Below, piece by piece: positions 24,701 to 33,599 of a stretch of 64,000 bases of DNA. Position numbers and translations under genes: made by a program. Below the pieces are notes generated by a model. The model saw nothing but the letters and a program-made list of their open reading frames with translations. It had not been told where the DNA came from and did not search any database. The DNA comes from Diphasiastrum complanatum (taxonomy: Eukaryota > Streptophyta > Lycopodiopsida > Lycopodiales > Lycopodiaceae), in contig CM055107.1 of the NCBI GenBank assembly GCA_029204225.1, positions 20,938,000 to 21,001,999 of the forward strand, given 5' to 3'. Each line of letters starts with the position of its first letter. Position 1 is the stretch's first letter.

Positions 24701-27560
24701 CTTCTAAAATTTCTATACTCAAATTAATGGTTGCTTGGACAAGAACTCTTATAATCTGAACATAAACTTGGACAACATTGAGCAATTTTTAGGTGGCATT
24801 CCTTATAGTCCCAATTTTTACTCAAGAGTTCGTCTAATGGTTGAAAGAAGCTAAGACCAGCTATAGCTATGGAGATAAGGTTTTCTTGGTTGTAGTTTTT
24901 TTTCTAGTTTCAAATGCTAACTAATCCATAGGAAAGCCATCAACCATGCTCTAAACATGAAAATCAAGCTTATTCTGAATAAAGTTTATCTCCTTAAAAG
25001 ACTTATCAAATGGTTGGTGTCCTAGAAGAGTTTGTTTATGAATTTCAATGGCCATCTGCCCCAAGTTAGCAGTTTACTAGTATCTTGTATGTGTGAATAT
25101 AGTATTAAAGAATAAGAGAGTGATGGCTCCGTTGTGAGTGTTTGTAACCCTTAGTTTCAACTGAAGACTAGCTTGGAGACTCCTACAGAGAAAGAGAAAG
25201 CTCTTGAATTATTTTGACCCAAACTTAGACAACAATTCCATTTCGAAATACAAGCCAGTCTTTAATAGTATCATACACTCATTATTATTATGACTACTTT
25301 AGAATCAGTGTGAGGCTTATCAAGGTCGAAAAGAAAAAATATTTAGACTCAAGCGTTGCAAAACATGGATATGCAGGAGAGACGAATTTAACAAAGAGAC
25401 ATTGAGAGATGTTTTTGACAAATTTGTGCTCTTTTTTATGAAGTAGTTTCTATTTTAGAAGAGTGTGTATTATTCTTGCTGTGATGTATATCAATGGGTA
25501 GGACTTAAAAGAGCTTTGCCTTAATATGAATATTCAACTTCAGCATTGAGAAGGCATGGAGCGACTCTGAACGCAAAGAATCACTATGATAAGATCATGT
25601 ATACTACAATCTGAAGTTTATATAGATCTTTCAGCAAGCAAGTTAATTTGAAACAAAAAATGTAAGAAATAAAAACCTTGTATTCTTTAATCACATGAAT
25701 TGATCTGACCTGAATTGAGGAGTGTGGAGTAGCCTGCTGCTACTTCCTTTGTCTCTCTCAGCAGCCAGAGGGACTTCATAAAGCTCCTGATTTCCTGTAG
25801 CAGACAGCTGCACATTCCTTTTGCGAGCTGCTGCCACCCATACTTGAAGTATACGAGCTATGGAGTTGCCTTGAGGCTTGCGAAGGCGATAAATTGGTGT
25901 TCCAGCCATGTAGACAAGCAACGACAACCCAATAAATCCTGCTGAGATTGCAAATCCCAGCCTGTAGCTCATATTTTGCTCAATGTACACGAGAACTGTC
26001 TTTCCTACCAATCCTCCACAGCTGATGGCTACATAGGAGAGGTTAAAGAACCTGCTCTTCTGTTGCTTCTCCGTTTGATGGTGTTCGTCGTACTGATCTG
26101 CTCCGAAGGACATCACACATGGCAAAAATGCGCCAGCTCCAATTGCATAAATGTACAGCGAAAGGTAGATCGTTGCTTTCCTTGCCAATGGTATCGTTGA
26201 GCAATTTGTAGGTCCATTCACACACTTCTCAGCTTGTAATGCAGGTAATAATTCCGTCAACACGAGAAGCACGCTAGCCTGTGAATGGAGAAAATATCAA
26301 GTCGAAGAAGAGAATTTAGCACATCTAGTACAAAATATGATGAGATATAGACAAACAATACTGAATCGAGGACAGCTTCAATAGCTGAGATTACGATATT
26401 GTAATTTGTGCTAAAATCAAAGAATAAGTACAGCATCAAATATATCTTTGTGTGCTTTATGGTCTATGCCGCCAAAAAGCCAACATTATCTGTCCTGCGT
26501 AGCCATAATCATTCGGCATGAGCTACTCTGGATGACTTACAATCACTTGGATTAGCAAAGCGGAGGCGGTCATCCAGTATCGGCCGACGTAAGTATCTGC
26601 TAGAATCGCCCCCAGAAGAGAGCAAAGAGAGGAGACAGAGAACCAGCTATTTACATCGGTTGCTGCTCTTGAGTTGTCTTTGTGCAACATTGCAATAAAG
26701 TAAAGCACTAGATTGGTCGTGATGCCATAGAATCCGAGTCGTCCCAAAAGCTGACATCCTACAATTCAACAAGCAAACTATTACGTCCGATATAACTTAT
26801 CGTGCAAAATTATTCTGACTAAAATATCAAGCATAAACATAACAAGAGTCTTGTGGATTACAACCATGTAGCAGGATAGCAGCTTAATTTGAATCTTTCA
26901 TGCTAGTAATTGCTCTGAGTCAGCGTGCAAATCGTACTCGACTAAGCTCTATATAGGCAATTAAGATTTTCACGATGCTTACTTTCGCATTGAAAGAAAA
27001 GGGCTATTACGTCCGATATAACTTTGTGCAAAACTATTCTGAATAAGATCTCAAGCATAAAACAGTCTTGCAGATTAATAGCAGGATAGCAACTGAATTT
27101 CAAACACTCACGCAAGTAATTGCTCTGAATCAGCGTAGTATAGTACTCTAAGCTCAGATAACGCCACTTAACATTTTTACAGTGCTTTCTTCGTGATTGA
27201 AGGAAACAGTCTAGAACAGACGTGAAAGAGCGATGTGTAAGAATATTGTCGTTGCAAGGATTAGTGCATTTCACGTAAAACGAAAGGTATCAAGTGGAAA
27301 AGACATAGACCAAGTATAAATGGAAGAGTCTTTCGGCCACCGATTGTAGAGACTACTGCTGGGCGGCCGCGTATGTCAGTTGTTCCATCTTTGGTATACT
27401 CAACCTTCACCTCTTTGTCGGCAGCTCCATCTGCCGAATTGGCAGTTACATCTAACGCAAAAAAATGGCCATCATCATCCTCGGATGGTTTGTGTTGATT
27501 TTCAGGAGCTACTACTGGAATATTTCGCCCCGAAGCTGCATCAGAATCAGATATACTCAT
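8909..27560 (-). CDS. NPF (NRT1/PTR family) transporter gene, 4 exons, 618 aa predicted
   Basis: Predicted membrane transporter of the plant NPF/POT (major facilitator) family; members move nitrate, peptides, hormones or specialised metabolites, and the substrate cannot be told from sequence. The model joins 27560-27311, 26758-26541, 26278-25710 and 9728-8909 on the minus strand. Introns start GT and end AG, and phases match (250 nt; 218 nt; 569 nt; 820 nt including stop), giving 618 codons, within the usual NPF range. Family hallmarks in order: TKDGTTDIRGRPA in exon 1; YGITTNLVLYF and GAILADTYVGRY in exon 2; PCVMSFGADQYDE in exon 3; FRFLDKAA split exactly across the exon 3/4 junction at a position common in NPF genes; RFTGLPRGITVLQRMGIG, YDQAPPGIRG and GHLDYFFWL in exon 4. 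No stops or frameshifts are seen, so the gene looks intact despite a 16-kb third intron. The ExxER motif is missing. Splicing is inferred, not observed. Confidence 0.9.
9834..10515 (+). repeat. 5' LTR of the intact copia element
   Basis: 682 bp, TGTTAAAAATTC at the start and TTTTTACA at the end. It has a TATA-like GTATATATAG at 10171-10180, a CACACGTGCC near 9914, and the palindrome TTCACACGTGTGAA at 10346-10359, 156 bp before the LTR end. It differs from the 3' LTR at four single bases. Confidence 0.97.
10171..10180 (+). promoter_or_regulatory. TATA box of the 5' LTR
   Basis: GTATATATAG in the middle of the LTR, as expected for the retroelement's own promoter. The same box occurs at 15647-15656 in the 3' LTR, from which transcription would run antisense into NPF exons 3 to 1. 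Confidence 0.55.
10516..10527 (+). other. Primer-binding site (initiator tRNA-Met type)
   Basis: TGGTATAAGAGC directly after the 5' LTR. It differs at one base from the usual plant copia site TGGTATCAGAGC. Confidence 0.85.
11327..15295 (+). CDS. Copia gag-pol polyprotein, 1322 aa, intact
   Basis: Single open frame from ATG to stop encoding all proteins needed for copia retrotransposition. Visible domains: gag capsid region about residues 15-200; CX2CX4HX4C zinc knuckle with C256, C259, H264, C269; aspartic protease active site DSGAS from D314; integrase zinc-binding H447, H452, C481, C484; integrase catalytic triad D511, D573, E609 with 35 residues between the last two; reverse transcriptase with ETFAPVAK at 888, MDVSNAFLNG (D917) and YVDD at 1002-1005; RNase H with SDSDFAG at 1165, LSSTEAEY around 1203-1210 and D1244. 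All key residues are present and there are no frameshifts, so the product may be active. The 811-bp leader between the LTR and the ATG is non-coding. Confidence 0.97.
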   Translation: MASINAYLLDTNERLNKTNYSIWKVRMESIMIMQDLMEIVNGKEGEPIHPQEKAKYIKRCNVALHCIKMNVANELLREVGDCTSAQDAWETLQKVYESKNQTRMLALKNQIYRSYQKKGESAHTFVLRVKELNKELAFIGDPIKDEELVQLILNGLSFEFDNLVQGYAIMGKLPILEELQGTLMAEESRRSQMQERMDRLSIQGGDDQALFTKGKGKSKGKVSTFKKSTKLEDQEGPSKASPSTTKVKKDKSKVKCYYCSKMGHYASECFKRKQDQSQANMSKEEEEESSHEDSLMMSIFSSTSFKGEDPWWIDSGASSHMTSKREFFSSLLSYDGPMKSIYTANDEACKIEGAGSIPLCLGSSKKINIEGVLYIPTITKNLLSVGQMVDNGFNVDFASNECFIKKKGKIVAKGTRLGKLYKLDAFVDTNVVMLAEKNKISTFTLWHKRLGHVNSGSMEAMIKEEYALGLPRSIGKEDKVCEACALSKAHKKVFPNSITKSSHPLELIHSDVHIASTKSNGGSSMFLTFIDDYSRYCWVFLLSFKSQVFDTFVKFKLFVEKHHNHSIKILRSDNGGEFISNEFKAFCEEEGIKKETSCPYTPQQNGVAERRNRTLCECSKALRLDACLPKSFWGESLVCANYLMNRVSCKAIEGKTPYEMLYGKKPNLNHLKVFGCICYVHVPLETRTKEDPSSTRGIMLGYASSSKGYKVYLPSLNKFVVSRDVIFDEHHMHMLEEGSRAPTIKKKMAEEQDLGFEEELMEEQAPNPSITPRRSSRAKVEPSRLTYQGKGQQVEGISSTSYALSSFEEPSNVEDALNSKEWYKAMLDEYDALIENETWLLVERPQRNVIGCKWVFKLKLNANGSVNKHKARLVAKGYAQERGIDYEETFAPVAKMVTIRLIIVLASHFGWILCQMDVSNAFLNGFLEEDIYMEQPQGFIKHGMENKVCHLQRSIYGLKQASRSWNSRLYCYLISLSFVQSEYDPTLYIKFDDVGIVLLLIYVDDIIISGNSVDGIEKIKIDLSLEFKMVDLGCLHFILGIEVLRGSDFIFISQVNYAQSLLKKFKMEVCKSVDTPMEQDVKVPNEDDERSFMDITLFRQLIGSLMWITITRPDLRFSVCRLSQSMQKPLNIHWKKTKRILRYISGTLDFGILYRGDVINLHAFSDSDFAGDKRDRKSTSAYSTFIGEGVVSWLSKKQETISLSSTEAEYKALTTTTKEVLWIKRLLVELKIMDSEEAPIIYNDNISAQHLASNPIFHARSKHIEICHHFVREMVQAKEIALEHVPSNECVADLLTKPLQKTPFMKFRSSLGVISKAMIEPS
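15310..15991 (+). repeat. 3' LTR of the intact copia element
   Basis: 682 bp, same ends as the 5' LTR. One of the four differences breaks the palindrome: TTCACACGTGTTAA at 15822-15835. The preceding GAGGAGGAG (15301-15309) is the polypurine tract. Confidence 0.97.
17243..17686 (+). pseudogene. Copia protease/integrase zinc-domain remnant
   Basis: 147-codon open stretch with the NLLSVGQMVDNGF motif and the LWQKRLGHIN integrase zinc region, ending where the integrase core should begin. It is part of the decayed copia element. The first cysteine pair is partly changed (CEALALSKAHK instead of CEACALSKAHK), so zinc binding would be lost. Confidence 0.85.
18038..18409 (+). pseudogene. Copia reverse transcriptase remnant
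   Basis: Carries HKARLVAKGYAQ, YEETFAPVAKMVTIRL, MDVSNAFLNG and SIYGLKQASRSW. It is closely similar to the intact element's reverse transcriptase but broken downstream, where the YVDD motif is altered (LIYVYE) and followed by a frameshift. Confidence 0.88.
18890..19292 (+). pseudogene. Copia RNase H remnant
   Basis: Encodes SWLSKKQETISLSSTEAEYK and the HARSKHIEICHHFVRE-type ending with a premature stop near 19114. It is truncated before the polypurine tract. Confidence 0.85.
19293..21190. other. Intron sequence without recognised features
   Basis: AT-rich, no coding similarity seen. A short repeated AAGCCTAGG occurs near 20613-20632. Confidence 0.5.
21203..21412 (+). repeat. 81-bp tandem repeat, about 2.5 copies, in NPF intron 3
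   Basis: TATAGTTCATGAGGAGGCGC starts copies at 21205 and 21286. The second half of the unit (CGTAGCACGATGTGAGCCAC, GGGCGACGAATCTAGTTACA) recurs a third time to 21412. It is more GC-rich than its surroundings. Confidence 0.85.
22344..22386 (+). repeat. 21-bp direct repeat
   Basis: Two adjacent copies of TGGGAAGCTCGACC followed by a TGCGAA-type end, in a GC-richer stretch (about 21.4-22.5 kb) with no recognised gene. Confidence 0.7.
22500..23480. other. Unassigned intron segment, possibly LTR-derived
   Basis: Contains a TATA-like GGTATATAACAGC near 23130 and AATAAAGC near 23322 in plus orientation, as in an LTR, but no partner copy or terminal motif was found. Confidence 0.25.
23486..23810 (-). 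pseudogene. Ty3/gypsy reverse transcriptase relic
   Basis: On the minus strand the decayed frame reads LLVPKKNRGY, FIDYDTL, ITMRIRHRLRRID and FSQLDLESGYHQIMI, the opening motifs of a gypsy reverse transcriptase. The YxDD part and the rest are missing, and several stops interrupt it. Less certain upstream gypsy sequence continues to about 24060. It lies in NPF intron 3 in the same direction as the gene. Confidence 0.8.
24060..25690. other. Intron sequence with nothing recognised
   Basis: AT-rich DNA between the gypsy relic and NPF exon 3. No domain, RNA or repeat could be supported. Confidence 0.4.
25710..26278 (-). CDS. NPF gene exon 3
   Basis: 569 nt from acceptor TTCACAG|GCTAGC to donor TTCAG|GTCAGA. 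It carries the second POT signature region (GAGAFLPCVMSFGADQYDE), then RFFNLSYVAISCGG where most relatives have FFNWFYFSINIGA, then GTPIYRLRKPQGN and the central cytoplasmic region with AARKRN. It ends in LLHTPQF plus AG of an arginine codon completed by exon 4. The altered FNW and IN positions suggest a divergent NPF clade. Confidence 0.92.
26279..26540 (-). other. NPF intron 2 (262 bp)
   Basis: Begins GTAAGTCATCC and ends ATTCACAG, phase 0. AT-rich, no other feature seen. Confidence 0.85.
26541..26758 (-). CDS. NPF gene exon 2
   Basis: 218 nt. The acceptor ATTGTAG|GATG restores frame with the single G left by exon 1 and gives GCQLLGRLGFYG, the same length as the usual NPF stretch around ExxERLAYYG. 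A second acceptor, TGTCAG|CTTTTG, exists but breaks the expected phase. It encodes helix 1 (YGITTNLVLYF) and the conserved loop GAILADTYVGRYW. The donor is GTGATT|GTAAGTC, a strong consensus, in phase 0. Confidence 0.88.
26759..27310 (-). other. NPF intron 1 (552 bp)
   Basis: Begins GTCTATG and ends TTGTAG. It contains two related stretches, near 26770-26960 and 27000-27190, sharing TTACGTCCGATATAACTT and AGCAGGATAGCA, so part of it arose by local duplication. Confidence 0.75.
27311..27560 (-). CDS. NPF gene exon 1 (N-terminus)
   Basis: Encodes 83 full codons plus one base. The ATG at 27560-27558 has A at -3. The first ~55 residues are acidic and polar with no signal peptide, then the NPF N-terminal hallmark TKDGTTDIRGRPA and GGRKTLPFIL, which leads into the first membrane helix. 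The donor is CTTG|GTCTATG, a weak but acceptable GT site. The reading frame stays open upstream to a TAG just before 27648 and would add a hydrophobic stretch, so an upstream exon ending in this region is an alternative. The ATG chosen is the first in frame. Confidence 0.82.
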
Positions 27561-27659
27561 TTGTAAGCCTCGATTTGGCCAAGGATTAGCTTTCTTCTCA
27601 AGTACACGGCAGACTGCTGTCACCAATGCAAGAATAGCTAGGATCTAAGATCATAACCA

Positions 27660-29400
27660 GTGAGTCAAGAAAGGGGGGAGATTTGTCGCTTAAAAAAACG
27701 ATGTTGGCAGAGGTAACGCCTCCACCAGAACTGATCCAGATGTTGCCATCTGAGCACGTGCGGGTATGTGGGCTCCACGTACAATTTAATCATATCTTGC
27801 CCGAGTCCTTACACGCACCAAGGGAAAGCCGACTGTTCACACTACTTTGTACTATACTACTAACCCTTTGGTTTTTTGCAAAGCTTTCCTTATGGGATAT
27901 ATAAAATTGCTAAAAAAAAAAATTGGTTTAAGCTTTGTTGTGGCAGCATAAGCTATTCTGAGTGGTGACTCTCGCTCAAAGACGAGATGTCACTCTTAGG
28001 TGAGTTTGAGCATTAAAATGAGTTTTTTTATATTCCAAATCTTTTTGAAATGCAATCTTCATTTTTTTGTTGACTTTTTAATTATTTTTATGCCTAGCCT
28101 GAAGGCAAAGATTCTCGCGACATATCAATCACCTTGTTAATTTTTTCAAGTTGATAGAAAAGAAAGCCAATCCTAAACTAATGCAGGGTAGTTATAACAT
28201 AGATCCAGTTACGATTGGCAGTTATCAACAAATGGACTTAATAGGTTTGGAGAAGTGATGATTCTTGGGAGTCACTTTTTTAGAAACACAATAAAGGTTT
28301 GGCTAGTACCCGTGTTAATATGTTGCTAATAACCTAACTCATACCTGGTAGGTGTGGACAAAAAAAATTTGAGCATTGTGATTTTTGTCAGTTTCATAAC
28401 CAGTTGGTAAACCAACCTAGAAAGTTTTCACATATACCAAACTGGCAAGTACTAAAAGAACTACATACATATGACCCATGCTATAACAATCACTATGGTA
28501 ATTTAGAGTAAATCTCATAAAACCTAATAGTAAAATGTGATTTCTTGACCCCCAAAAAAAAAATTCTTGGAGTAAAGGGAATAAAAAATAATTGAGTTTT
28601 TAAACAAAAGATCAATTTGCAATCACATGGGAGTATTCAATTGACCATTTTGCTAATATTGTGAATATGAAATCATGAATGGGCATATGTCAATGGACAA
28701 CATTTATGTTCATTCTTACAGTTCAATAATCGAGCACTATGTGAGATGCTCAAAAGTGGCATGTGTGGAAATTGTTTAACTTCTAGCCTTTTTTGAACAA
28801 AAGGTTGTGGATATGATAATCTTTTTATCACCAACCTACTAATAACTTACAGTCCAAAACAATTAGATTAGACACAAATATTACAAGACTTTTTTTTACA
28901 ACAAACGAGAGTAGTTTTGATTTGAAAAAACCATTTCTTTGTCATCTTGATAAACTTAAAAAGTCAATCTCATCATCTTAGTATTAATTGTCCACTCATA
29001 CTTTATATTAATGGCAACATGCAAAGAAAGTTTTTGGGCCTTGCCAAGCTTGCAAAGGCAATACTAGGCTTTGAGATTGGTCAATGGAGTGTGAAAGAAA
29101 GTCAACATCAAAGGATAAAGTGTGGGAGTGGTCTAAACTTTTGAGGGTTGGACCTTCGTTGAGGACTCAATTACTCAACATGTACGAAATCTAGATGGTG
29201 CATGCTTGGTACTTTCTTTGAAGTAACATTGCATGAATGAGTTGTTTTATTAAGTTTATGTGCATACAATACACACCTCGGCCAGAGTGGCTTTTTAAGA
29301 TACTTTTTGCATGAGCAACTTAGCCTCTAGGCATGCAAACCTCACCATGACATTACTTGCATATTTTCTTACATGCATCTCATCATAATTTGAAGACAAA
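27660..29400. other. 5' flank of the NPF gene
   Basis: Contains the putative promoter and otherwise AT-rich DNA with no recognised element until the gypsy integrase at 29.4 kb. Confidence 0.45.
27896..27905 (-). promoter_or_regulatory. Possible TATA box upstream of the NPF gene
   Basis: Minus strand reads TTTATATATC about 335 bp upstream of the ATG. The plus strand of the same site (TATATAAAA) is an equally good TATA box in the other direction, so orientation is uncertain. A CACGTG G-box core lies near 27757. Confidence 0.25.
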
Positions 29401-29411
29401 CTATTTGAAGT

Positions 29412-30340
29412 TTGCATGCGAAATACATCGATTTTCTTCCCCACAAGGCCACCCAGATTATCTCAATTTCACATGAAGGCATGGGTGGTGGTCATTTCAC
29501 ATCTGACATTACAGTTCGCAAGATCTTGCAATCAGGATGCTGGTGGCCAACAATTCATAAGGACATGGATGAATATTTGATGAAATGCGATGTGTGCTAG
29601 ATAGCTAGAAGACCGACGAGATTGAACTATGATCTTCTACATCCAGCTCAAGCACCATTTGAAAAGTGGGAATTGGACTATATTAGTCCAATTCATCCTA
29701 CTACACTATCTCACCAAGTGGGTAGAAGCCAAGGCAGTGTGAATGGTTGACGCTCGAACAACCGCCAAGTTCCTATACGAAAATATCATTGTGCTCTTTG
29801 GATGCCCGATGGAGATAGTCAACGATCGCAGAAGCCATTTCGTCAATGAGACCATTAAAGTCCTGTTGGAGGAATTCTTCGCAATCCATCGATTCAGCAC
29901 ACCTTTTTATCCTTGCAGTAATGGGCAGGTAGAATCATCCAACAAGATCCTGTGTAGCATTATTGAGGGTTGCCGTGACACAATGCTTAGAAAAATCCAA
30001 ATCTCTATAACTACGCCATGAATCCTTACATAAACTTTGCGAGACACGCATCTTGGCAGTACATGCACCAACAACCGAGAAATTATGACACAAAGCATGA
30101 CATGATTGTCGGTTACACAAGAAGGATCTTTGATCTGGAGACTAGTCCTCATGTACAAAACTAAGGTGATCAAGAGAAAGTTGAAGTTCATATGTGAAGG
30201 CCCATACCATGTCAAGGACATCGTAAGCCATGGAGCCATGAACCTCTTGAATAACTTGATGGGACGCCATTCGATACACCCATCAACGGTAGCCAACTCC
30301 ACAAGTACTGGCCACTGCAGTAAGACAGATCTAGCTAGGT
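29412..30340 (+). pseudogene. Ty3/gypsy integrase, broken
   Basis: HHCC zinc-binding domain (SHEGMGGGHFTSD, then KCDVC) at 29475-29600, followed by a stop. Then come the core motifs WELDYISPIHP, TKWVEAKA, IVNDRRSHFVNE and NGQVESS, with a frameshift near 29740. A chromodomain-less C-terminal tail (KFICEGPYHVKD and a frame reading TPINGSQLHKYWP) reaches 30330. All DDE positions are visible but in different frames, so the copy is dead. The reverse transcriptase that should precede it is absent. Confidence 0.88.
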
Positions 30341-30344
30341 GATG

Positions 30345-30560
30345 ACCATCTATGCATACAAGAATCAGATCAAGCCCTATCAGAAGTCGTCATAGCCAGA
30401 TCTAATCAAAATAAGTCAGATCTAAGTAGATCTAGTCAGATCGAGCCAAATCTCTCAAGATTCAGCAAGATCAGGCAAAATTTGGGCAGATCAAACAAGA
30501 TCCAATAGGATCCAAGAAGGATCTAGATCCAAATGGGATCACAAGGGTAGCAGATCATCA
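30345..30560 (+). repeat. AGATC/GATC-rich short-repeat tract
   Basis: Dense irregular repeats of CAGATC, AGATCTAG and AAGATC just after the gypsy integrase end, where a polypurine or LTR boundary would be expected. Confidence 0.65.
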
Positions 30561-31380
30561 TCAGAAACTACTTAGCCTCAAAAATGCAGATCTGAAGCAC
30601 ATATCTCGAGAAAATGTACCAAAATAGGGGTGAAAATCACTTAAACTAATGGATCAGCAACCAAATCTTTAAAAGAACCTTTGTAGGAGCCTCCATAGGC
30701 AAATCTGACTTAGATGAACCTACAAAAATCTCTATGAAAGTTACTTATGAAAAATCAATCAAATATGAGTGTTTGCAAAGGTTCATGGGAGCTATATTAA
30801 CCTTTGTAGGGCATTAAAATCTTCAAACCAACCTTTGCATACATCATTTTTGGACTCATGGCAAAGAAATTGACCTACCTACATGTTCAAATAATGAAAA
30901 TCTCGTACACAGGGCATGTTGTGTGAGAGTTTCCTTCATGCAGGAGTTCAACCTTCACAGAGCAGGTGAACCTTCGCAGGGCATCCAAAACACCTTCTGA
31001 ACCTTTGCAGACTTCTCTAAGGCCTTAGAATTATGAGAAGAAGGTCCCTACAAAAATTTGGTTGAAATTAAACTGGAGAAAGTGTACTTTTCCTAATACG
31101 CACTCAATTCTCGCTGCTATATAAGGGCAGAATTCGAGTCATTTAGCACTTTATTCAGTGAAGCTCTGTCAAATTTTACACTGAAATTTCCATGTTTTTT
31201 TATCGCGACAAAAATTTTCACATGTCTTCATCAGCCCTCACAGCCATCTGCTATATAATCTTTGCCACATTTTTCACCTGTGTTCCCACAAATTCCACCT
31301 TCTTCAGTTTTTAACGCCTTTGCCTCGATTTTTAACGTCTTTTTTTTTTTTTAAGGTCTCTTTGCTTTTTTTTTCACATC
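30560..31380 (+). repeat. Probable gypsy LTR or leader region
   Basis: Lies between a gypsy integrase end and a gypsy gag start. It has several GAACCTTYGCAG-type repeats (30.67-31.01 kb) and a TATA-like GCTATATAAGGG near 31119. Confidence 0.45.
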
Positions 31381-31507
31381 CGACACTCAACTAACATCAT
31401 GACGTCCTCATCTTCCTCTGACAACTCCTCGACCAAGCAGGTTATCCAACGGAGATACCTACGGCTACCCAAATATGGCCTCTGTCATTTGATACCTTGG
31501 TCGCACT

Positions 31508-33580
31508 ATGGATTCAGACAGTTGGGCCCCTTCTCCAAGCAGGGCAAATATTTACCCACAGTTTTTTAACTCAACCATCGACATGGACCTTGCCTTGCAT
31601 GCATACGCGTCATGGGACGAGCAAAAGTCTCATTTCTACATCATTTACCAGGGTACCACATACAAGGTATGCATAACGATAACTCCATGGTCACCGTCGG
31701 AATTAAATCCGATGATCGACAACCCATCTCCCACCGCCGATCCAAAAGCCTCATCACCCCCTTCGTGAAACCTATCTCCCCAAAGATCCCACTCAAACTA
31801 ACAATGGTTATATGACAGAGTCTATCAATTAGTCAACAATCCAAGCCGCTACTCACATGTTGAACAACTTTCTGAAAGGACCATATTCAGCCCACTCTCC
31901 TGAGCCAGATAGTGGAATCTTTTACAAAATTCCTGAGCCCCTCGGTCATGCCATATGACTGGCAGCTTTCCATTGCCATCAAGCCCAACACACACAATCG
32001 CATTGCCACCGACCCTCTCCTTTGTAACTTTTCATGTGCATTCCTCAAACAGAAGCTTTGAGGGTTTAACCGATCTACCATTCTCTCTGCCACCGTTCCT
32101 TATACTAACCTGGTTTTCCCTTCTGTCGCTTCCACATCCTTCCTCCCAGTAGTTACTGACACATCAGCCTGCAAACAAATGTGTGGTGTTGCCTCATCTT
32201 CCACTAGCCCTCCTCCCACACATCAATGCATAGCACCATCACGTTACACATCCGCTTCTTCCACGACCACTTCTTCTGCTTCCGCACAACCATTTGCAGT
32301 TGCCACCACTTCCGCTCCTATCGCTCCTATACCTCCTCATTCAACAAGCCATCCACAAATCCATTCAAGAGGACAAGAACCTGATAGAGCCGAGTCTTCA
32401 CGGGCACGAACCCATGTTCATGGTATTGAAGCATTACAAGCCACACACCTGAATGGAACTTCTGCCACTCATAGAGCTCATATTGAGAGATGTACACCCA
32501 AGTTAGATCTACCAAAGTTTGATGGTAATTCGGACCCTCAAAGATTCTTGCAAATCTTTGAGAATGCATGTGACGTTTACGGCGAAAATCTCCCGACACT
32601 ATGGTCCAATTGTTTTCTATGCCCATGATTGATAAAGCATGTGATTGGTTTTTTAACCTTGATCGTGAAGATAAGACAGATTGGTCAATTTTGAAAGAGT
32701 CATTTATCAAGCGTTTTAAGCCATTTCGTTTAATAGAGAGTTATTTTGTCAAATTGAGTAACATCAAGATGGCAAAAGATGAACGCATATGAGACTATAT
32801 CGAGTGTTTCAAGCGCTTAAAAGGTCAAGTACAAGAACAGCCCTCCGAACAGATGCTCATCATCTGGTTTTTGGTCGGCCTTCCAAGATGGATAAGACGC
32901 AAGCTTAAATCCAATGACAAATATACAAGTCTAAAGCTAGCTATGTCTGATGCCATCAAAGAAGAAGACGAGGGATCAGATGTTGATGAATCCAGGGAAC
33001 GAAAAGCACCCCGTGCTCCTGTCCATGAGTCGAAGTCGATCGAGGATACCCAAGATCAGCTTTGAAAATCCCAGTTGGAGCTATTTATTAAGCAACACCA
33101 ACTACAGATGAAGAAACTCACTACTAAGTTTCAAACTACTTTGAAGTCTATCCAACGCAGTATGCTTGGTCAGCCAAACCCTACACAGGTACCTTATAGA
33201 TGAAAACCCATATGGTGCCCACATTGCCGGGCTACGCATCCTGCTGATGCTTGTCCTTCATATCAGCCTATCCAAGCACACACAGTCCAACAATATGAAA
33301 AACAACCATCACAATCTGGACATTTCTTGACTTATCATGAATATCCACCTGAAAAACCAGAACCACTAGCCATACAAGATGGTTATGCCGTTATACAAGG
33401 GCCATTGAACAACAGATGTTTCATCTATGGTGAAACTGACTACTTTATGGTTGATTGTCTAGTCGAGACCAAGTACCACACCGAGTGTCCCGACTGTGTC
33501 AAAAAACACAGTTTCAAAGATTGTTCAAAACAGCCAAGTAAGATCCTACCTGCCCGCCACATCAGTTATGAATCACGATA
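31508..33580 (+). pseudogene. Ty3/gypsy gag, broken
   Basis: A serine/proline-rich N-terminal part is followed by the gag core: LDLPKFDGNSDPQRFLQIFE, then in another frame IDKACDWFFNLDRED, WSILKESFIKRF and LSNIKMAKDERI, a stop, then YIECFKRLKGQ and FLVGLPRWIRRKL. Two cysteine clusters (CPHCRATHPADAC at about 33218; CFIYGETDYFMVDC near 33420) resemble zinc knuckles. Stops and frameshifts break it. Protease and the rest of pol do not follow. Confidence 0.85.
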
Positions 33581-33599
33581 GGATTCTCACGACAACACC

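Larger units (their letters stand above)
9729..25709 (-). other. NPF intron 3, about 16 kb, retrotransposon-filled
   Basis: Spans from donor GTCAGATC (25709) to acceptor CTTTTGCAG (9729), 15,981 bp. It holds an intact copia element, a decayed copia relative, a gypsy reverse transcriptase relic and an 81-bp tandem repeat. Exons on both sides stay open and rejoin in phase within the FRFLDKAA motif, which is the main argument that this is one gene and not two fragments. Confidence 0.85.

Noticed and set aside
32179-32460. Ser/Thr/Pro-rich open frame as a host gene
   Set aside because: It runs directly into a gypsy gag domain, so it is read as the gag N-terminal part.
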